NCBI RefSeq assembly: GCF_902148845.1
Contig: NC_043748.1
Span: 13,608,445-13,672,444, forward strand
Source of the DNA: Salarias fasciatus
Lineage: Eukaryota; Chordata; Actinopteri; Blenniiformes; Blenniidae
Direction: 5' to 3'
DNA length: 64,000 nt
Shown here: positions 1-10,676 of the stretch, piece by piece
How the letters are laid out: the number at the start of each line of letters is the position of its first letter
Position numbering within the stretch: the stretch's first letter is position 1
Position numbers and translations under genes: made by a program
The notes under the pieces: model-generated
What the model was told of the DNA's origin: nothing
The model's database searches: none
The model's input: the letters and a program-made list of their open reading frames with translations, nothing else

Positions 1-363
1 ATGAAGCATATCGTTTTGCACTCAGCCTTGTTCCGATCCTTTACAGAATGGAGTAAAAAAATCAGACAGCAGGCAAAAATGCAAATTCTAAGCACCCTGG
101 ACAATTTGGAGAATCCACAGCTTCAACATGGTTCAGCCCCCCATTTTCCAGCCAGTATGCAGCCCCAGTATTATCAACCCCAAATGCCACATCTCCCCTC
201 ACCTGTCACAGGTTCATCCACCCAGATCCCATTTCGACCACCAGCACAAAGACCCCAAACGATTCCAAGACCTGCAGCGACCTTTTCACCCATTCCTCCA
301 ACAGGCTCTGTGCAAAGATGGGAGGAGGAACGCTCTGAGGGGGCTTTTTACTCATACCTATAG
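1..363 (+). mobile_element. C-terminal tail of a MADF/Myb-type partner protein of a PIF/Harbinger transposon (partial)
   Basis: An open frame runs from the window edge to a stop at 361-363, about 120 residues. The first third contains a hydrophobic/basic helix (LFRSFTEW followed by KIRQQAKMQILSTL) that resembles the BESS-type motif near the C-terminus of MADF proteins; the rest is proline- and glutamine-rich with no domain I can name. Harbinger elements usually encode two proteins, a transposase and a Myb/MADF-like DNA-binding partner, and a Harbinger transposase start lies on the opposite strand at 2551-2876, so the two would be convergent parts of one element. The assignment is inference from this pairing plus the weak motif; it could instead be the end of an unrelated host gene. 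The N-terminal part would lie left of the window. Confidence 0.35.
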
Positions 364-489
364 AATGTAAATAGTTTATTAGTAAATAGTTGTATGTATG
401 TAAATAGTTTATATTATCGTTAATTGTGTTTTTATTTGTATTTCTTTTTACATAAGTTAAATTGCATGCCTGCTATTTTGGTTACTTAA

Positions 490-999
490 AGGTGCATTAA
501 GGAATTTTACAACCTTAAAAATACTTATTTTCCACCATAAATATGTTACACATTTTTAATGATGTGTACAATGTGCCCTGATATATTCATTACAAGTACC
601 TCTAACAGCGCTAAATTGTCACTTGAAAGTTGCAGTGCCGGTCCGGCACCAGAGTTTTTTTGGGGAGAATTTGAAAGGAATGACGTAATGTGCGCTCCAG
701 CTGGTTAGGTTTCATTTTGTCCACCATTACTCCGCCAGATGCTTAGTGAGCAACAACTGAGCAGGAGCTTCCAGAAAGTAAGAAAAGACTGGCTTCTAGC
801 ACTGCCACAGCTCCAGCACAGACTCCACCAGGTAAAAGAAACTTAAATTTTACTCGAGCGCTACTAAACGAGCGAAGACGGAGTTCCCCTCTTCCGTGCA
901 CGGGAGCCACAGGGACGAGTTTTTCACTAAGCTGCATTACGCCCAAGGCCTGCAGGGGGCGCTGTTTCGCATAAAACGTGCAAACTCCTTAAGGCTCCT
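490..999. mobile_element. TTAA-flanked non-autonomous DNA transposon (MITE), piggyBac- or Kolobok-like
   Basis: The element starts AGGTGCATTAAGGAATTT at 490 and ends with the inverted counterpart (AGGAGCCTTAAGGAGTTT when read on the - strand) at 999; 15 of 18 terminal positions match. A TTAA lies immediately outside each end (486-489 and 1000-1003), as expected of a TTAA target duplication. The roughly 510 bp interior has no transposase; it contains the GCGCCCCCTGCAGG type of motif often seen in fish MITEs. TTAA targets are used by piggyBac and by Kolobok; the AGG start fits Kolobok better than the CCC start common in piggyBac, but this is not decisive. It appears inserted inside the Harbinger remnant. 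Confidence 0.65.
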
Positions 1000-1195
1000 T
1001 TAAGTTTATAAAACAATTTTTAAAATAAAAGTACTTTCTTACAACTGTCTGATTCCTTGAAGTGAATACTTGTCTGGTTAAAATTCAGATAGGCCTACGG
1101 TTGACGTTTTTTTAGAAAGAGTGGTCTACAATTCCCTGTGTATTGCAAATGAGAAGATGTCTTTTAAAACGTATAACATGTTGGGTCGTACTTTA

Positions 1196-2546
1196 TATAT
1201 ATATATTTTTTTTTCTTTTTTTTTTTTTAACTCTTTATTTACAAACTTAACACAAAAACAAACTACAAAACATTGTGGGGTATTACTGTTGCAAGAACAA
1301 ACATTTCACAAGTTTCATTTCACAAGTTTCATAACTGTGTTATATACTGTGTCCACTTCTCCCATCTCTTCTCAAATTTGTCCATTGTTAGTCTTAAGTA
1401 ATGAGTCATTCTTTCCATCCCATAAATTTCGACCATAATTTCTCTCCACTGAGCCACCGTTACAATGTCACTTTTCATCCAGTTCTTCGTTATGGTTTTC
1501 TTGCAGGCCAACAAAATCACTCTATAAAGGTAGATATCCTCCGCATGAATTTCCTCTTTAGATGGTAGACCAAAGTACATAGTCCGTGGATCGTTTGATA
1601 TCTTGTAGCCAAAGATTTCTTCAATTACCTTTACAATATTCTCCCAAAAAGGTCTAACATTTTTACAGGTCCAAAAAACATGAGAATGATTGGCATCCTT
1701 ATCACCACATAGTCTCCAGCACGGTTGTAGACTTTTAAGCTGCTTGCTTTTGATTTGAGGTGTTATAAAATACCTAATTATGTTTTTCCAGCCATATTCC
1801 CTCCATTGTCTGGAGCTGGTTGAAGCATGCTGTGAAAGACAAATAGAATGCCAATCTTCCTCTGACACTTGAAGTTGTAATTCAGTTTCCCACTTTTGTT
1901 TAACATATAATGAATTATTCGTATTACAGTTAGTTAGACATTTATATAGTCTGGATACAATTTTAGAAGGTAATTTTCTGTATGCCCCTCTCACCATTTC
2001 GACTAGTTCACTGCCCTCTTGTGATAAATAAACCCTGATATCCGAATTAAAAAAATGTCTTAATTGGAAATACCTAAACAGGTCTGAGTTCTCCAAATTA
2101 AATTCAGTTTTTACTTTCTCAAAAGACTTAAATTCTGACCCTTCAGTTAGGGTGCACACAGCTGTGATTCCCTTATCAACCCATCTTAGAAATGTTGTAT
2201 CAAGCTGATCCCTTCCGAATTTTGGGGAATGCGAGGGCCAAACCAACAGTTTACAGTCTCCTTCCAGCTTGAGTTTATTTACTACCTCCCACCAGATCTT
2301 AAGGGTTGTTTCAATAATAGGGTTCATTTCTTCAGGCCGTGAACTAGCTTTGTCTCCAATTCTCGATTGGGGTTGACATGCATCATAGTTGAGTTCAATA
2401 TGCTTCCATTTGGAATAATATTCCGTTGCGCACCAGTTAATCACATATCTCAACTGAGCAGCCAAGAAATACTCCTTTAAATTTGGGAGTGCGAGACCTC
2501 CTTTCTTTTTCTCAAGCTGAAGCGTTTTGAACCTTAACTTTATATA
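1196..2546 (-). mobile_element. 5'-truncated L1-like LINE: C-terminal end of ORF2 plus 3' tail
   Basis: Read on the - strand, an open frame from about 2540 to a stop at 1329 encodes the region downstream of the reverse transcriptase of an L1/Tx1-like ORF2. Markers are KGGLALPNLKEYFLAAQLRY at its start and the Cys/His segment WRLCGDKDANHSHVFWTC near 1670-1730, which is the CxxC...HxxxxC block seen in the C-terminal part of L1-type ORF2 proteins. Reverse transcriptase and endonuclease domains are absent because the copy is 5'-truncated at about 2546, the usual outcome of target-primed insertion. The - strand 3' end is an A-rich stretch (T-rich on +, 1200-1230) followed by an AT repeat. The 378-codon stretch has no internal stop, so the copy is probably fairly young. 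It interrupts the Harbinger transposase sequence on its right. Confidence 0.75.
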
Positions 2547-2550
2547 TTTT

Positions 2551-2876
2551 TATGGTCTGTGTAATTTGCTTCTCACCTGAGGGTAACAGCCAACCTTTGG
2601 GTTCAATCGCAGCTCTGTAGTTTGTGGACTGCCTGGTCAGTTCAGGGCCATGATGGACAGTAGTGCGTCCTTCTGTTCTGCACGCATCCTAAAATACTGA
2701 TGATGGCGCCCACTGTCCAACCTCAGCTCTGCCACGAGACGATGGAAATCTCCTTGATGTCTTTGTCGCTGGTTCAGCGGATGCACCCAAAACCGGCCCC
2801 TTCTTCGACCTTTCCTCTCTGCCATGTGAAGCAGCATGAGAAAAGCAAAAATTCTCCTCCTACATGGAGGAAACAT
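2551..2876 (-). mobile_element. PIF/Harbinger transposase, N-terminal fragment
   Basis: On the - strand from an ATG at 2876 the frame contains the family's hallmark N-terminal stretch: FWVHPLNQRQRHQGDFH then LVAELRLDSGRHHQYFRM, equivalent to the WVHP-N-R---GEFH---ELR-D--RF--YFRM pattern of HARBI1-like transposases. At about 2640 the frame shifts by one base and then continues with PELTRQSTNYRAAIEPK, a strongly conserved Harbinger segment, before the sequence is lost at about 2550 where the L1-like fragment begins. All three catalytic acidic residues lie downstream and are missing, so it cannot be active. The outer right terminus of the element was not located; it should lie between 2880 and 3400. 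Confidence 0.75.
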
Positions 2877-3421
2877 AAAAAAAAAAATTGTTCAGTCAAA
2901 CAAAGTAGAAGCTTTTAGAGAATGTAACGAACGCGGATATTACCGTTCTTTTTATATAGAATAAACCTTACAAAATTAATTATTGGATAAAGAAAAGCAC
3001 TAATTTGAGATCAAAACATAAAATATGTGCTCACCCATGCTAGAAGTACTATAAAGCACGGGGCAATGTGGCTGGGACGAGCAGAGCGACCTTGTAGAAG
3101 CGGCGGTGTCTGGGGTTATTTTTTCTGTTTAACCTCTCCGAGGAGCAGCCCTCCCCTCTCAGACGGCGTGGCGCTGCGCTCCCAGTGTGCGTTCACTTTA
3201 GAAGCAAGACGCTGGCGCGGCGCTTTCGCGTCTGGTGGAAATTGGGGGTGAGCTCGTTCACAAGCACAGGACAAATCTGCTTTATTAGATATGCTTCATA
3301 TGACAACAGGATAAATTAAGCAAACTCACAAAGATTATTTTAACTTTGACGAAACTGACATTTTCTTAACATTCCTTTTCATTTTGTTGCCAGTTTTTAA
3401 TCATCTTCCTTACTGTCACAG
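2877..3421. other. No gene seen; probably Harbinger flank and rangap1 intron
   Basis: This stretch has no splice-framed coding sequence that I recognise. A more GC-rich patch at about 3050-3250 may belong to the transposon's right end, but no terminal inverted repeat with a 3-bp TTA/TAA duplication could be paired with the left side. The last 20 bases form the polypyrimidine/AG acceptor of the first rangap1 exon in the window. Confidence 0.4.
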
Positions 3422-4715
3422 ATGCTCTTCTGAGGAAAGCTTACAGCACTCCTTCCTTCCAAGGATGCAGCTTCGTATCATCTCTGTTAGTGCTGCTCGG
3501 ACTCATCAAGGTAGGCAACATTTGGACATTCCTCATGTTCATCACTTTTACTTTGGACACTAAGTGTAATTTCCCTTTGCTGCTCTTATCGTCCCTGTCT
3601 TTACCCCCCTCTCTCTGCTCAGAGCGAAGACAAAGTCAAGCCCGTGCTCGTGGTCCCTGGACACCTGCACGCTCTGGAGCATGTGGTACAGCAGGATTAC
3701 TTCCCCGAGCAGAGCGTGGCCGTGCTGGAGGCCTTCATGTCCCGGTAAGGATGTGATGTGATGTGAGCCAATCAGCATGAAGCTTCCAGGTACAAACACA
3801 ACAAATTCCATCCCGTTCTTCAAACTGAATCACAACTTTTCATGTTTGCACTTGACGTGGTGATGGTGGTGGATGGCGTCGTTCTGGGTTATGTTTATTG
3901 GATGTTTACCCATAAGCAAAAAAAAAAAACAAAAACAACCGCTGATGTGCAGCCTGAAATTTATATTCTCCCTACAGCTGCAATAATAGAACATCGGGAG
4001 GGGGAAAGCTGTTCATAAATGAATTGATCTAGTAGCATTAATGTTTAGGGGAAAGCTGAAGAATCTGTAAAGCCAGTTCTGTTATTTTCTGCTGCTCTTG
4101 AAGCAGCTGCAGCTCGTAGCAGCAGTCACGGTGCGCTGCAGCAGGATGGCAGTCCTGAAACGCTGTGTCAGATCTGTGTTTGGTCACGTGACTGTGACAA
4201 GTCCTCCCTCCCTGTAAGACACAGTTCTGTAGCCATGATATGGTTTATCGCCACCCTGGTTCATCAAAACTCACGGTTAGTCTACTTGGAAGTTTATCAT
4301 TTTCAAATGCCAAATTTGATGGCTTTTTCATTTATTTTTCCGTCAAAAACTCGCTGTTGTTATAAAATGGTTTACCATTACCTGATTGAACAGAATATTT
4401 CAGGGATCCAAACCAAGACCATAATGATTTGGCTTGACTTAATGAGAACCAACAGAAATCAGAGTCGACTAAGAGAATCAGTTTTCAGCTGCAGGTTAAA
4501 TATCTGAAGTCTCGAGCTCTTTACTGTCACTGATTGTGTTAAAAACCACAACAAAAATCCAACTATATTTCCTTTACCCCTTTTAGAAAAGTGATTCGCA
4601 GTTTAAAGATATCCTCTTTGTTGGCGTTCACAGGAACAACAAGATTTTGGAGTCGTGCGGAAACGCCAGAATCACACTACAGACTACGCTGCAGAGAGTC
4701 AAGTCGGAGAGCTGA
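3422..4715 (+). CDS. rangap1: Ran GTPase-activating protein 1, last three exons
   Basis: Exons 3422-3510, 3623-3744 and 4634-4715 join in frame and end at TGA 4713-4715. RanGAP1 activates GTP hydrolysis by Ran; in vertebrates its SUMO1-modified C-terminal domain docks with UBC9 and RANBP2 at the nuclear pore. Only that C-terminal domain is here: KAYSTPSFQGCSF, LLVLLGLIKSEDKVKPVL, the VQQDYFPEQS stretch and the final LESCGNARITLQTTLQ match the vertebrate family closely, with length and end point as expected. The SUMO acceptor consensus is conserved as I-K-S-E (human L-K-S-E). The leucine-rich-repeat catalytic region and acidic stretch lie upstream of the window; the TE-rich first 3.4 kb is therefore probably intronic. 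Gene identity is firm; which teleost duplicate it is cannot be told. Confidence 0.9.
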
Positions 4716-5220
4716 GGCCGCCGTTCACTTACAGACTGAACTCTGGTCACCCATGGCCCTTTGGAAACCACCACAGCAAGATTTAACAGAGCAGCACTTA
4801 AGGGAAACTGTCCTCCATTGCTCTCCGTCGCCAGGATGGACCACACACCTTTTTTTTAGACTTTGGACTGAGTTTGAATGCATTGTGTTTGTGTGAAGTG
4901 AATTTAAACTTTCGGGGTCATATCAACAGAAAACTGCACTGATAACTTGTAGTCCGTTATCCGTCTGGTTCTCATAAAGAGGAAAAGGATTCACTCCTCT
5001 CGTCAGAGCTCAATCATTAAAGCTCTGATCAGGGTTATAATGGACTCGCTAACGTCAGATAAGTTTTCTATTTCTGCTTTGTAAGGTCAGATTATAAGGG
5101 TATTATAACATATTTACTCACAACTTGGACCTAAAAAAAAGGATATACTGAAATGTGTTTTTGCTTTTATTGTAGGAACTTTTCGATTTGTTTAAAAAAT
5201 AAATAAAGCATTTTAATATT
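4716..5220 (+). other. rangap1: rangap1 3' UTR with polyadenylation signals
   Basis: Non-coding sequence follows the rangap1 stop. Two overlapping AATAAA hexamers at 5198-5207 are the likely polyadenylation signal, which puts the UTR at about 500 bases. Confidence 0.6.
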
Positions 5221-5873
5221 GGATGTCTTTATATTTCTTGAGTTTCTTTTACACCTGTTAAGAGTTTTCATTTATGCAGTTTTCTGAGACGGCTACAAGC
5301 AGAGCAATGATGGAGTAGTTAAGATCCTGGAGATTAAATGAACCAGCTCTGGTTATTCCTCACACAGCACACTGCTGCAAGTGAAGCTGCTGTGGGTTTC
5401 AGCCACCCGGAGTCGGCACAAAATGTGAAGCCACTGTGTTAATTAGCACTGAGTTAGCTCAGAGATCAGGGGTCACCACAAGAAGAATTTACCGAAGTTG
5501 TGCTTGTTAACCTGGCAGAGCTCAGATGGTATGTGCTGGATACACACACTCACACACACACACTGAAGTGGACTGCTGAAGTCTGATGAGATCTAACTGT
5601 ATTTTACTGAGTAAGGAGTCACAGTGGGATTAATTCACTGAAGGTAAGACCTGTGTTTTTATTTGTATTGCTGATGAGGTTAAGTTTGGGAGGTCGGACA
5701 TTTGTTTAAAATTTTTCTTGTAATATCAAGATTTTAGTACAGGAGTAGGCAAGTTGGTGATTTTACTTTTCTTTTTTTAAATCCCTAAGTGGGATATATT
5801 GCAGCAAAAGTTAGTAATAGTAACTTATAATAAAGCCCTAACCCTAACCCAGCTTATTGATACATCACTGCAG
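5221..5873. promoter_or_regulatory. chadl: Gap between rangap1 and chadl: chadl 5' region
   Basis: The gap holds the chadl promoter and any untranslated leader; no TATA box could be assigned with confidence. A short CA-rich run lies at about 5540-5565 and a telomere-like CCCTAACCCTAACCC at 5836-5850. A CTGCAG just before the chadl ATG could be a splice acceptor for an upstream non-coding exon. Confidence 0.3.
5836..5850. repeat. Short interstitial telomere-like repeat (CCCTAA, 2.5 units)
   Basis: Exact CCCTAACCCTAACCC, 24 bases upstream of the chadl start codon. It is the vertebrate telomere unit, but 15 bases may arise by chance or slippage. Confidence 0.6.
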
Positions 5874-8800
5874 ATGCAGTTCCACCACATCTGGGTCTTC
5901 TTGCTGGTTTTAATACAAAGTTCACTGACCGAAGCAGGAAAATGTCCCAAAGAGTGCAACTGTGACGGCACAAAGCTCTCCGTAACCTGCATCAGCAAGA
6001 ACCTGACAGAGATTCCAGCAACCATCGACGAGGTGAAGCATTCAGTCATAAAGTGATCAATTTTTATTCTGCGCTTGTATTTTATCACACCGTTCTTAGC
6101 TTTTCCACAGTAATAAAAAAAACTATTGTAAAATAACCAAAGCAGCCAAAATACTTGGTTTTATAATTAAAGTCTGAATCTTAAAGTCTCAAACTTCTGA
6201 ATCTTTATCTCAATTGAACAGTTTGCATGTATTCGTATTTAAGAAAGACTTACCGCATGATAAAAGACAGAAGGATACTCCATGAGTCCTGTCTGATTTA
6301 AGTTCGGTATTTTTGGATATTTCATTCATTCCGCTGATTCACAGATCACAGTGAAACTCGACCTGAGGAATAACAACCTGCAGCTGCTCTCCAGGGGTGC
6401 GTTTGTGCACACCCCGTACCTCACTCACCTCAACCTGCAGCGATGCAACATCGTCAAGGTGAAGGAAGGAGCTTTCCGCACGCTTGGCCGTGTGACCTCT
6501 CTGAACCTGGCCTACAACAAAATCGACATCTTGTACCAGGTGAGATCGGAGAGAGAATAAATTGTTTACAGCTGTAGATTCTCTTCCTCTCTGACGCTCC
6601 TTTCCAACTTCCGCTCCTTGCAGGAGTCCTTTGACGGCCTCTCCTCCTTGAAGGAGCTGATCCTGGACCATAATCGTATCGAAGAGATCCAACCTGGAGC
6701 TTTCATGCAGCTGGGCTTTCTCAACATGCTGACCCTCACCCACAACCAGCTGGTGTACATCCCCAACATGGCCTTCCAGGTACATGCTGGATTATTACCA
6801 GCAGGACCTGAACATGCATGCTAAATATCGATTTTGTTTGAGAGTAACGCTCCACTCTCCAGGGTCTTCAAAGCATCAAGTGGCTTCGTCTCAGCCACAA
6901 CTCCCTGAACAACCTGGCGCCTGAGGCGTTTGCAGGACTCTTCACCCTCAATCGAGTCAGCCTGGATCACAACGAGCTGCAGTTCTTCCCCACGCTGACG
7001 ATGACGAGGTGGGTCTGTCGATGGAGTGATCTGTGTTTTATGAAAACCTCATTTCAATGCGTCACTCCTCTGTGGTGTCACTATAGGAATTCCATCTCAG
7101 GGAACCACCAGACACTCATATTCAAATCTTTCAGAACCTTGAATCTCTGAGTTTACGTATGTGCTTCATCCTCTCTGCTTTGTGAAGACTCCGTGAAGTC
7201 ACGCGCCTGGACATGAGCCACAACCCCATGATCTACCTGGGCGAGGAGTCTGTGTCCATGGCGAAACTCACCCACCTCCACCTGAACCACATGTCCCTCC
7301 AGGACCTGTCGGACCAGGCCTTGTCCGGGGCCCCGCTCCTCTCGCACCTGGACCTCAGCCACAATCAGCTCCGCTACCTGGAGCCCCTTTCAGGCCCCAA
7401 GCAGCTGAGCAGCCTCAACCTGACCGGTAGAACACGACGACACTCACACCACCTGATGAATAAAGAAGTAGAGTCGACGCCAAAAGAGGAATAATCAATA
7501 AGATCACATGTATTGACAGCAGTGTTTCTTGTAGGGAATCCACTTTACTGTAACTGCTTCATGCGGCCCCTGAAACAGTGGGCTCGAGCTGGCTCCGTGA
7601 GGCTGGCGGGAGCCTGCGCCGGCCCCCCACACCTCTCGGACGAGCCGCTGCAAGCTGTAGCTCCTGCGGATCTGCGGTGCCGCAGCAGGACGGAGGCGCC
7701 GAAGGAGGAGGACGAGAATGACGATGAGGCCCTGAAAAGCAGTCCGTCCACGCCCACGACCACGACCACAGCCAAGCCCAAGCAGAAAGTCAAGTGTCCA
7801 GTTAACTGTCAGTGTGACGTGAGTCCTGCAACTCCAGGCAGCTGGAAACAGAGAAATCATTCCTTATAATGCTGCTGACCACATACAGACAGTGAAGGTC
7901 AAACCCAGGTGTTCAGTTCAGTTTAATTGGATTTTGCATGTTACCCTCGTTCAGGCTCAGTAATTCAAAGTATGAACTTTAGCGTACTTGTGGAATCACG
8001 CTGTTTAAATATTTAGTAAATGAGCCACGTCATTTGAATCCTCCACAGAGCGAAGCCCAGCACGCCACATGTGAGGGTCGAGGGCTCACCAGAATCCCCC
8101 GAGGCTTCCCCGCCAAGACACAGCTGCTGGACCTCCGTAGTAACCACTTCCACCACCTTCCTGCCAACAGCTTCCCCGGAGCCGGCCAAGTTGTCTCTCT
8201 TCACCTGGAGTTCTGTAAAATCCGTGAAATTGAAGCCGGCGCCTTCCAGGCTATGAAAGACCTCGTATACTTATATCTTTCTGACAACGACCTGACGACC
8301 TTGGAGCGCAGAGCCTTCGCTGGAGTCCCGAAACTCACCTACCTCCACCTGGAGGGGAATCGTCTGGCTCGGTTTCCTGGATCAGGTCAGTCTCCGGTCA
8401 TGGTAAATGCTGTATTTCTGTAAACTGAAACTAAAACCTGGATTTCTCCTCTCCTTTGCAGCTCTTTCACTCTTACCAAATCTGTTTGTGCTACATCTGG
8501 AGCGAAATGCCATCTCCAAGCTGGAGCCCTCCGGGTTGCCTTCCTCTGTGACGCCGAAACTCAGGGAACTGTACTTGAGCAATAACACTATAACTATGAT
8601 AAACAAGGGTGCTCTGGACTCTGCTCTCCTGGGGACTCTCCACTTGGACTCAAATCAGCTGATGGAGGTTCCGACCCACGCCCTGTCTGGCGCTCCGAAT
8701 CTGGAGGAACTCAACCTGTCTCGAAACCTGATTTCCTGGGTGGGACCGAAAGCTTTTCAGCCCATTTCCCAAAGTCTGAAGAGACTTTACATGGATCAGA

Positions 8801-9642
8801 TGGGAATAAAGAAGGTACCACAGTGTTTTCAGCTGAGTTCCAAACAGTGGTGCAAGATGAATTTAGTTCAAGGGTCAGTTTGATCAAAATTAGGCATCCA
8901 TGTAAATAATAATATATATAATATATTCAGATGTTATCATTCCTTGGATGCATTAAATGCCCTCGACAGCAGAAGCAGTGAAGCAGCCCCACATTTCCAT
9001 TTGGGATTATTAAAGCATTTCTATTCTATTTTGTTAGGGAGGAGACACTAACCATCTCTGACTTGATGCAGATGTCCAGAGACGCCCTGCTGGGTCTGGG
9101 AGCAGGACTTCGAGCTCTGACCGTGAGAGGAAACAAGCTGAAGGAGCTTCCCGACCTGAGTCCACTCACTGGCCTGGAGGTGGTGGATTTGCAGGACAAC
9201 CCGCTGGAGTGTGACTGTCTCCTGATGCCTCTACGCAGGTAGGTGAACAGTTTACGCAGTAAAATTGAACCTGGACTGAACCGTGACTATTATTGGGAAT
9301 AACCGAGTCTATGGTTTATTGCTTAGATGGATGGAAAATGTGGGTTTGGAGGTGATTGCAACCTGTGGCCACCCTCCTGAGCTCCGAGGCAAAAAGGTTA
9401 AGGATTTCCAAGTCTTCACATCCTGCCCAGAAGAAGTCTCTCGTCCAGAGGAGGAAGTTATGGTGACTTCAAGACCTCTTAAAAAAACTCCCAAGCTGAA
9501 GAAACCGAAACCCAGCTCACTGAAGTCTCCCAAGGCTCGGCCCACAAAAACCAAAGTTAAAGTGAATAAACCAGCCAAGAAACAGCCTGCAAAAAAACCA
9601 GTGACACCGAAACTGTCCAAGAACAAGAACACGCTATATTAA
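5874..9642 (+). CDS. chadl: Chondroadherin-like protein (secreted, two leucine-rich-repeat arrays)
   Basis: Ten exons: 5874-6032, 6345-6539, 6624-6779, 6863-7008, 7188-7426, 7535-7818, 8049-8385, 8462-8814, 9072-9238, 9327-9642; total 2352 bases, 783 residues (human CHADL about 760). The start is followed by a clear signal peptide (IWVFLLVLIQSSLTEAG) and then the first cysteine cap KCPKECNCDG. Roughly eight LRRs follow (LDLRNNNL, LNLAYNKI, LILDHNRI, LRLSHNSL, LDMSHNPM, LDLSHNQL), closed by NPLYCNCFMRPLKQW. An acidic, threonine-rich linker (exon 6) leads to a second cap KCPVNCQCD, a second LRR array and a second C-terminal cap NPLECDCLLMPL. The protein ends in a lysine/proline-rich tail of about 60 residues. 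CHADL is a cartilage matrix protein that binds collagen and limits fibril formation. The double-array plan separates it from single-array CHAD. Confidence 0.92.
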
Positions 9643-9720
9643 GTTATTGTGAAAAAGCTTTTAGTTCAAATTTCACTGCTGAATCATGTTTTTGAATAAA
9701 GTGTTCTTCATCTCGAATCC
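9643..9720 (+). other. chadl: chadl 3' UTR with polyadenylation signal
   Basis: AATAAA at 9695-9700, only about 50 bases after the stop, followed by a GT-rich stretch that suits a cleavage site near 9720. This implies a very short 3' UTR. Confidence 0.65.
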
Positions 9721-10676
9721 GTGTGCTTTCTTTTTTGCCACTCTTGTCAGATAGGAACCAATGACGAAAATTTGCAGCAGTTCACCAAAATCAAATTATT
9801 GATGATTGAAAAAAGTTTCAATTTCCTCTACAATATTTGGAGAGTAAGGTGGGATTGTGACACAAATTTACCCTCCGTGCATTGTGTCAAAGGTCCAGCC
9901 TCCTGCTGGTGTTGTTGTGATGTGTTTGGAGGCCATGGGATACCCACCAAGCATTTCAACACTACAGCAAAACTGTTTATTGTTACTGGCCCTTTATAAC
10001 TTGTATGAGGCACTGTTTTTTTTTTTTGTTTGTTTTTTTTTAAATCAGAGCGAGTCTGTCAAGTACTTTTACTGCTCTGCTAAGGTGCATTAGAAGTTCT
10101 CCAGGGAGGGCCTGACCATTGACTGTTCATAACCTGACCAACCCTAAGATGACATTTGCTGAGTTTGCTGCCTCAGCTTTCTTTGAGAGGGAGCTGGAGG
10201 GAACCAGGCGAGAGGAGCAGGTTGGAAGAGGGTGATGAGAGAGCAAAGAGAAAGGCGCGAGGCTGAGAGGGACAGATGGCTGAGTGAGCAGGACAAGTGA
10301 TATTTCATTGATCACTTCATAGCATTGACATTACAGCTATCTTTTTGGTGTGAATAATTTCAACATCTGTAATTATTGTACAAGAATTTAAATGGATCAT
10401 TTTCAGAAGTGACTCTGACGGGAATCGAACCCAGAACTGGCATGGACTTTAATCAATTTCTTTCCTATGGTAATTGCATTTCCATGACGTTTTCAACACC
10501 TACCAATTGGAACTGTGCAGCTTGTATTTGTGCATCTTTGGATTCTATGAGGTGTTACATTAATATGTAAACACATTCAGATAAAGTTAGACTGTATGAA
10601 CAAACTTTTCAATAAAACTTTTGAAAGCGCTCATGTCGTTTCTTTATCTAAAAAATAAGAACTGATTGGTTTTAGC
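9721..10676. other. Intergenic between chadl and the tRNA; no gene seen
   Basis: No coding sequence or recognisable transposon. A B-box-like motif on the - strand near 10415-10435 (GGTTCGATTCC read on -) suggests a decayed tRNA-derived sequence but has no matching acceptor stem. An AATAAA at 10611 has no gene upstream to serve. Confidence 0.4.

Noticed and set aside
743-946. Open frame on - inside the MITE
   Set aside because: No similarity to a transposase; lies wholly within the non-coding interior of the TTAA element.
10410-10440. tRNA-like B box on - (GGTTCGATTCC)
   Set aside because: The T arm pairs poorly and no acceptor stem or anticodon arm could be drawn upstream, so it is at most a decayed tRNA-derived sequence.
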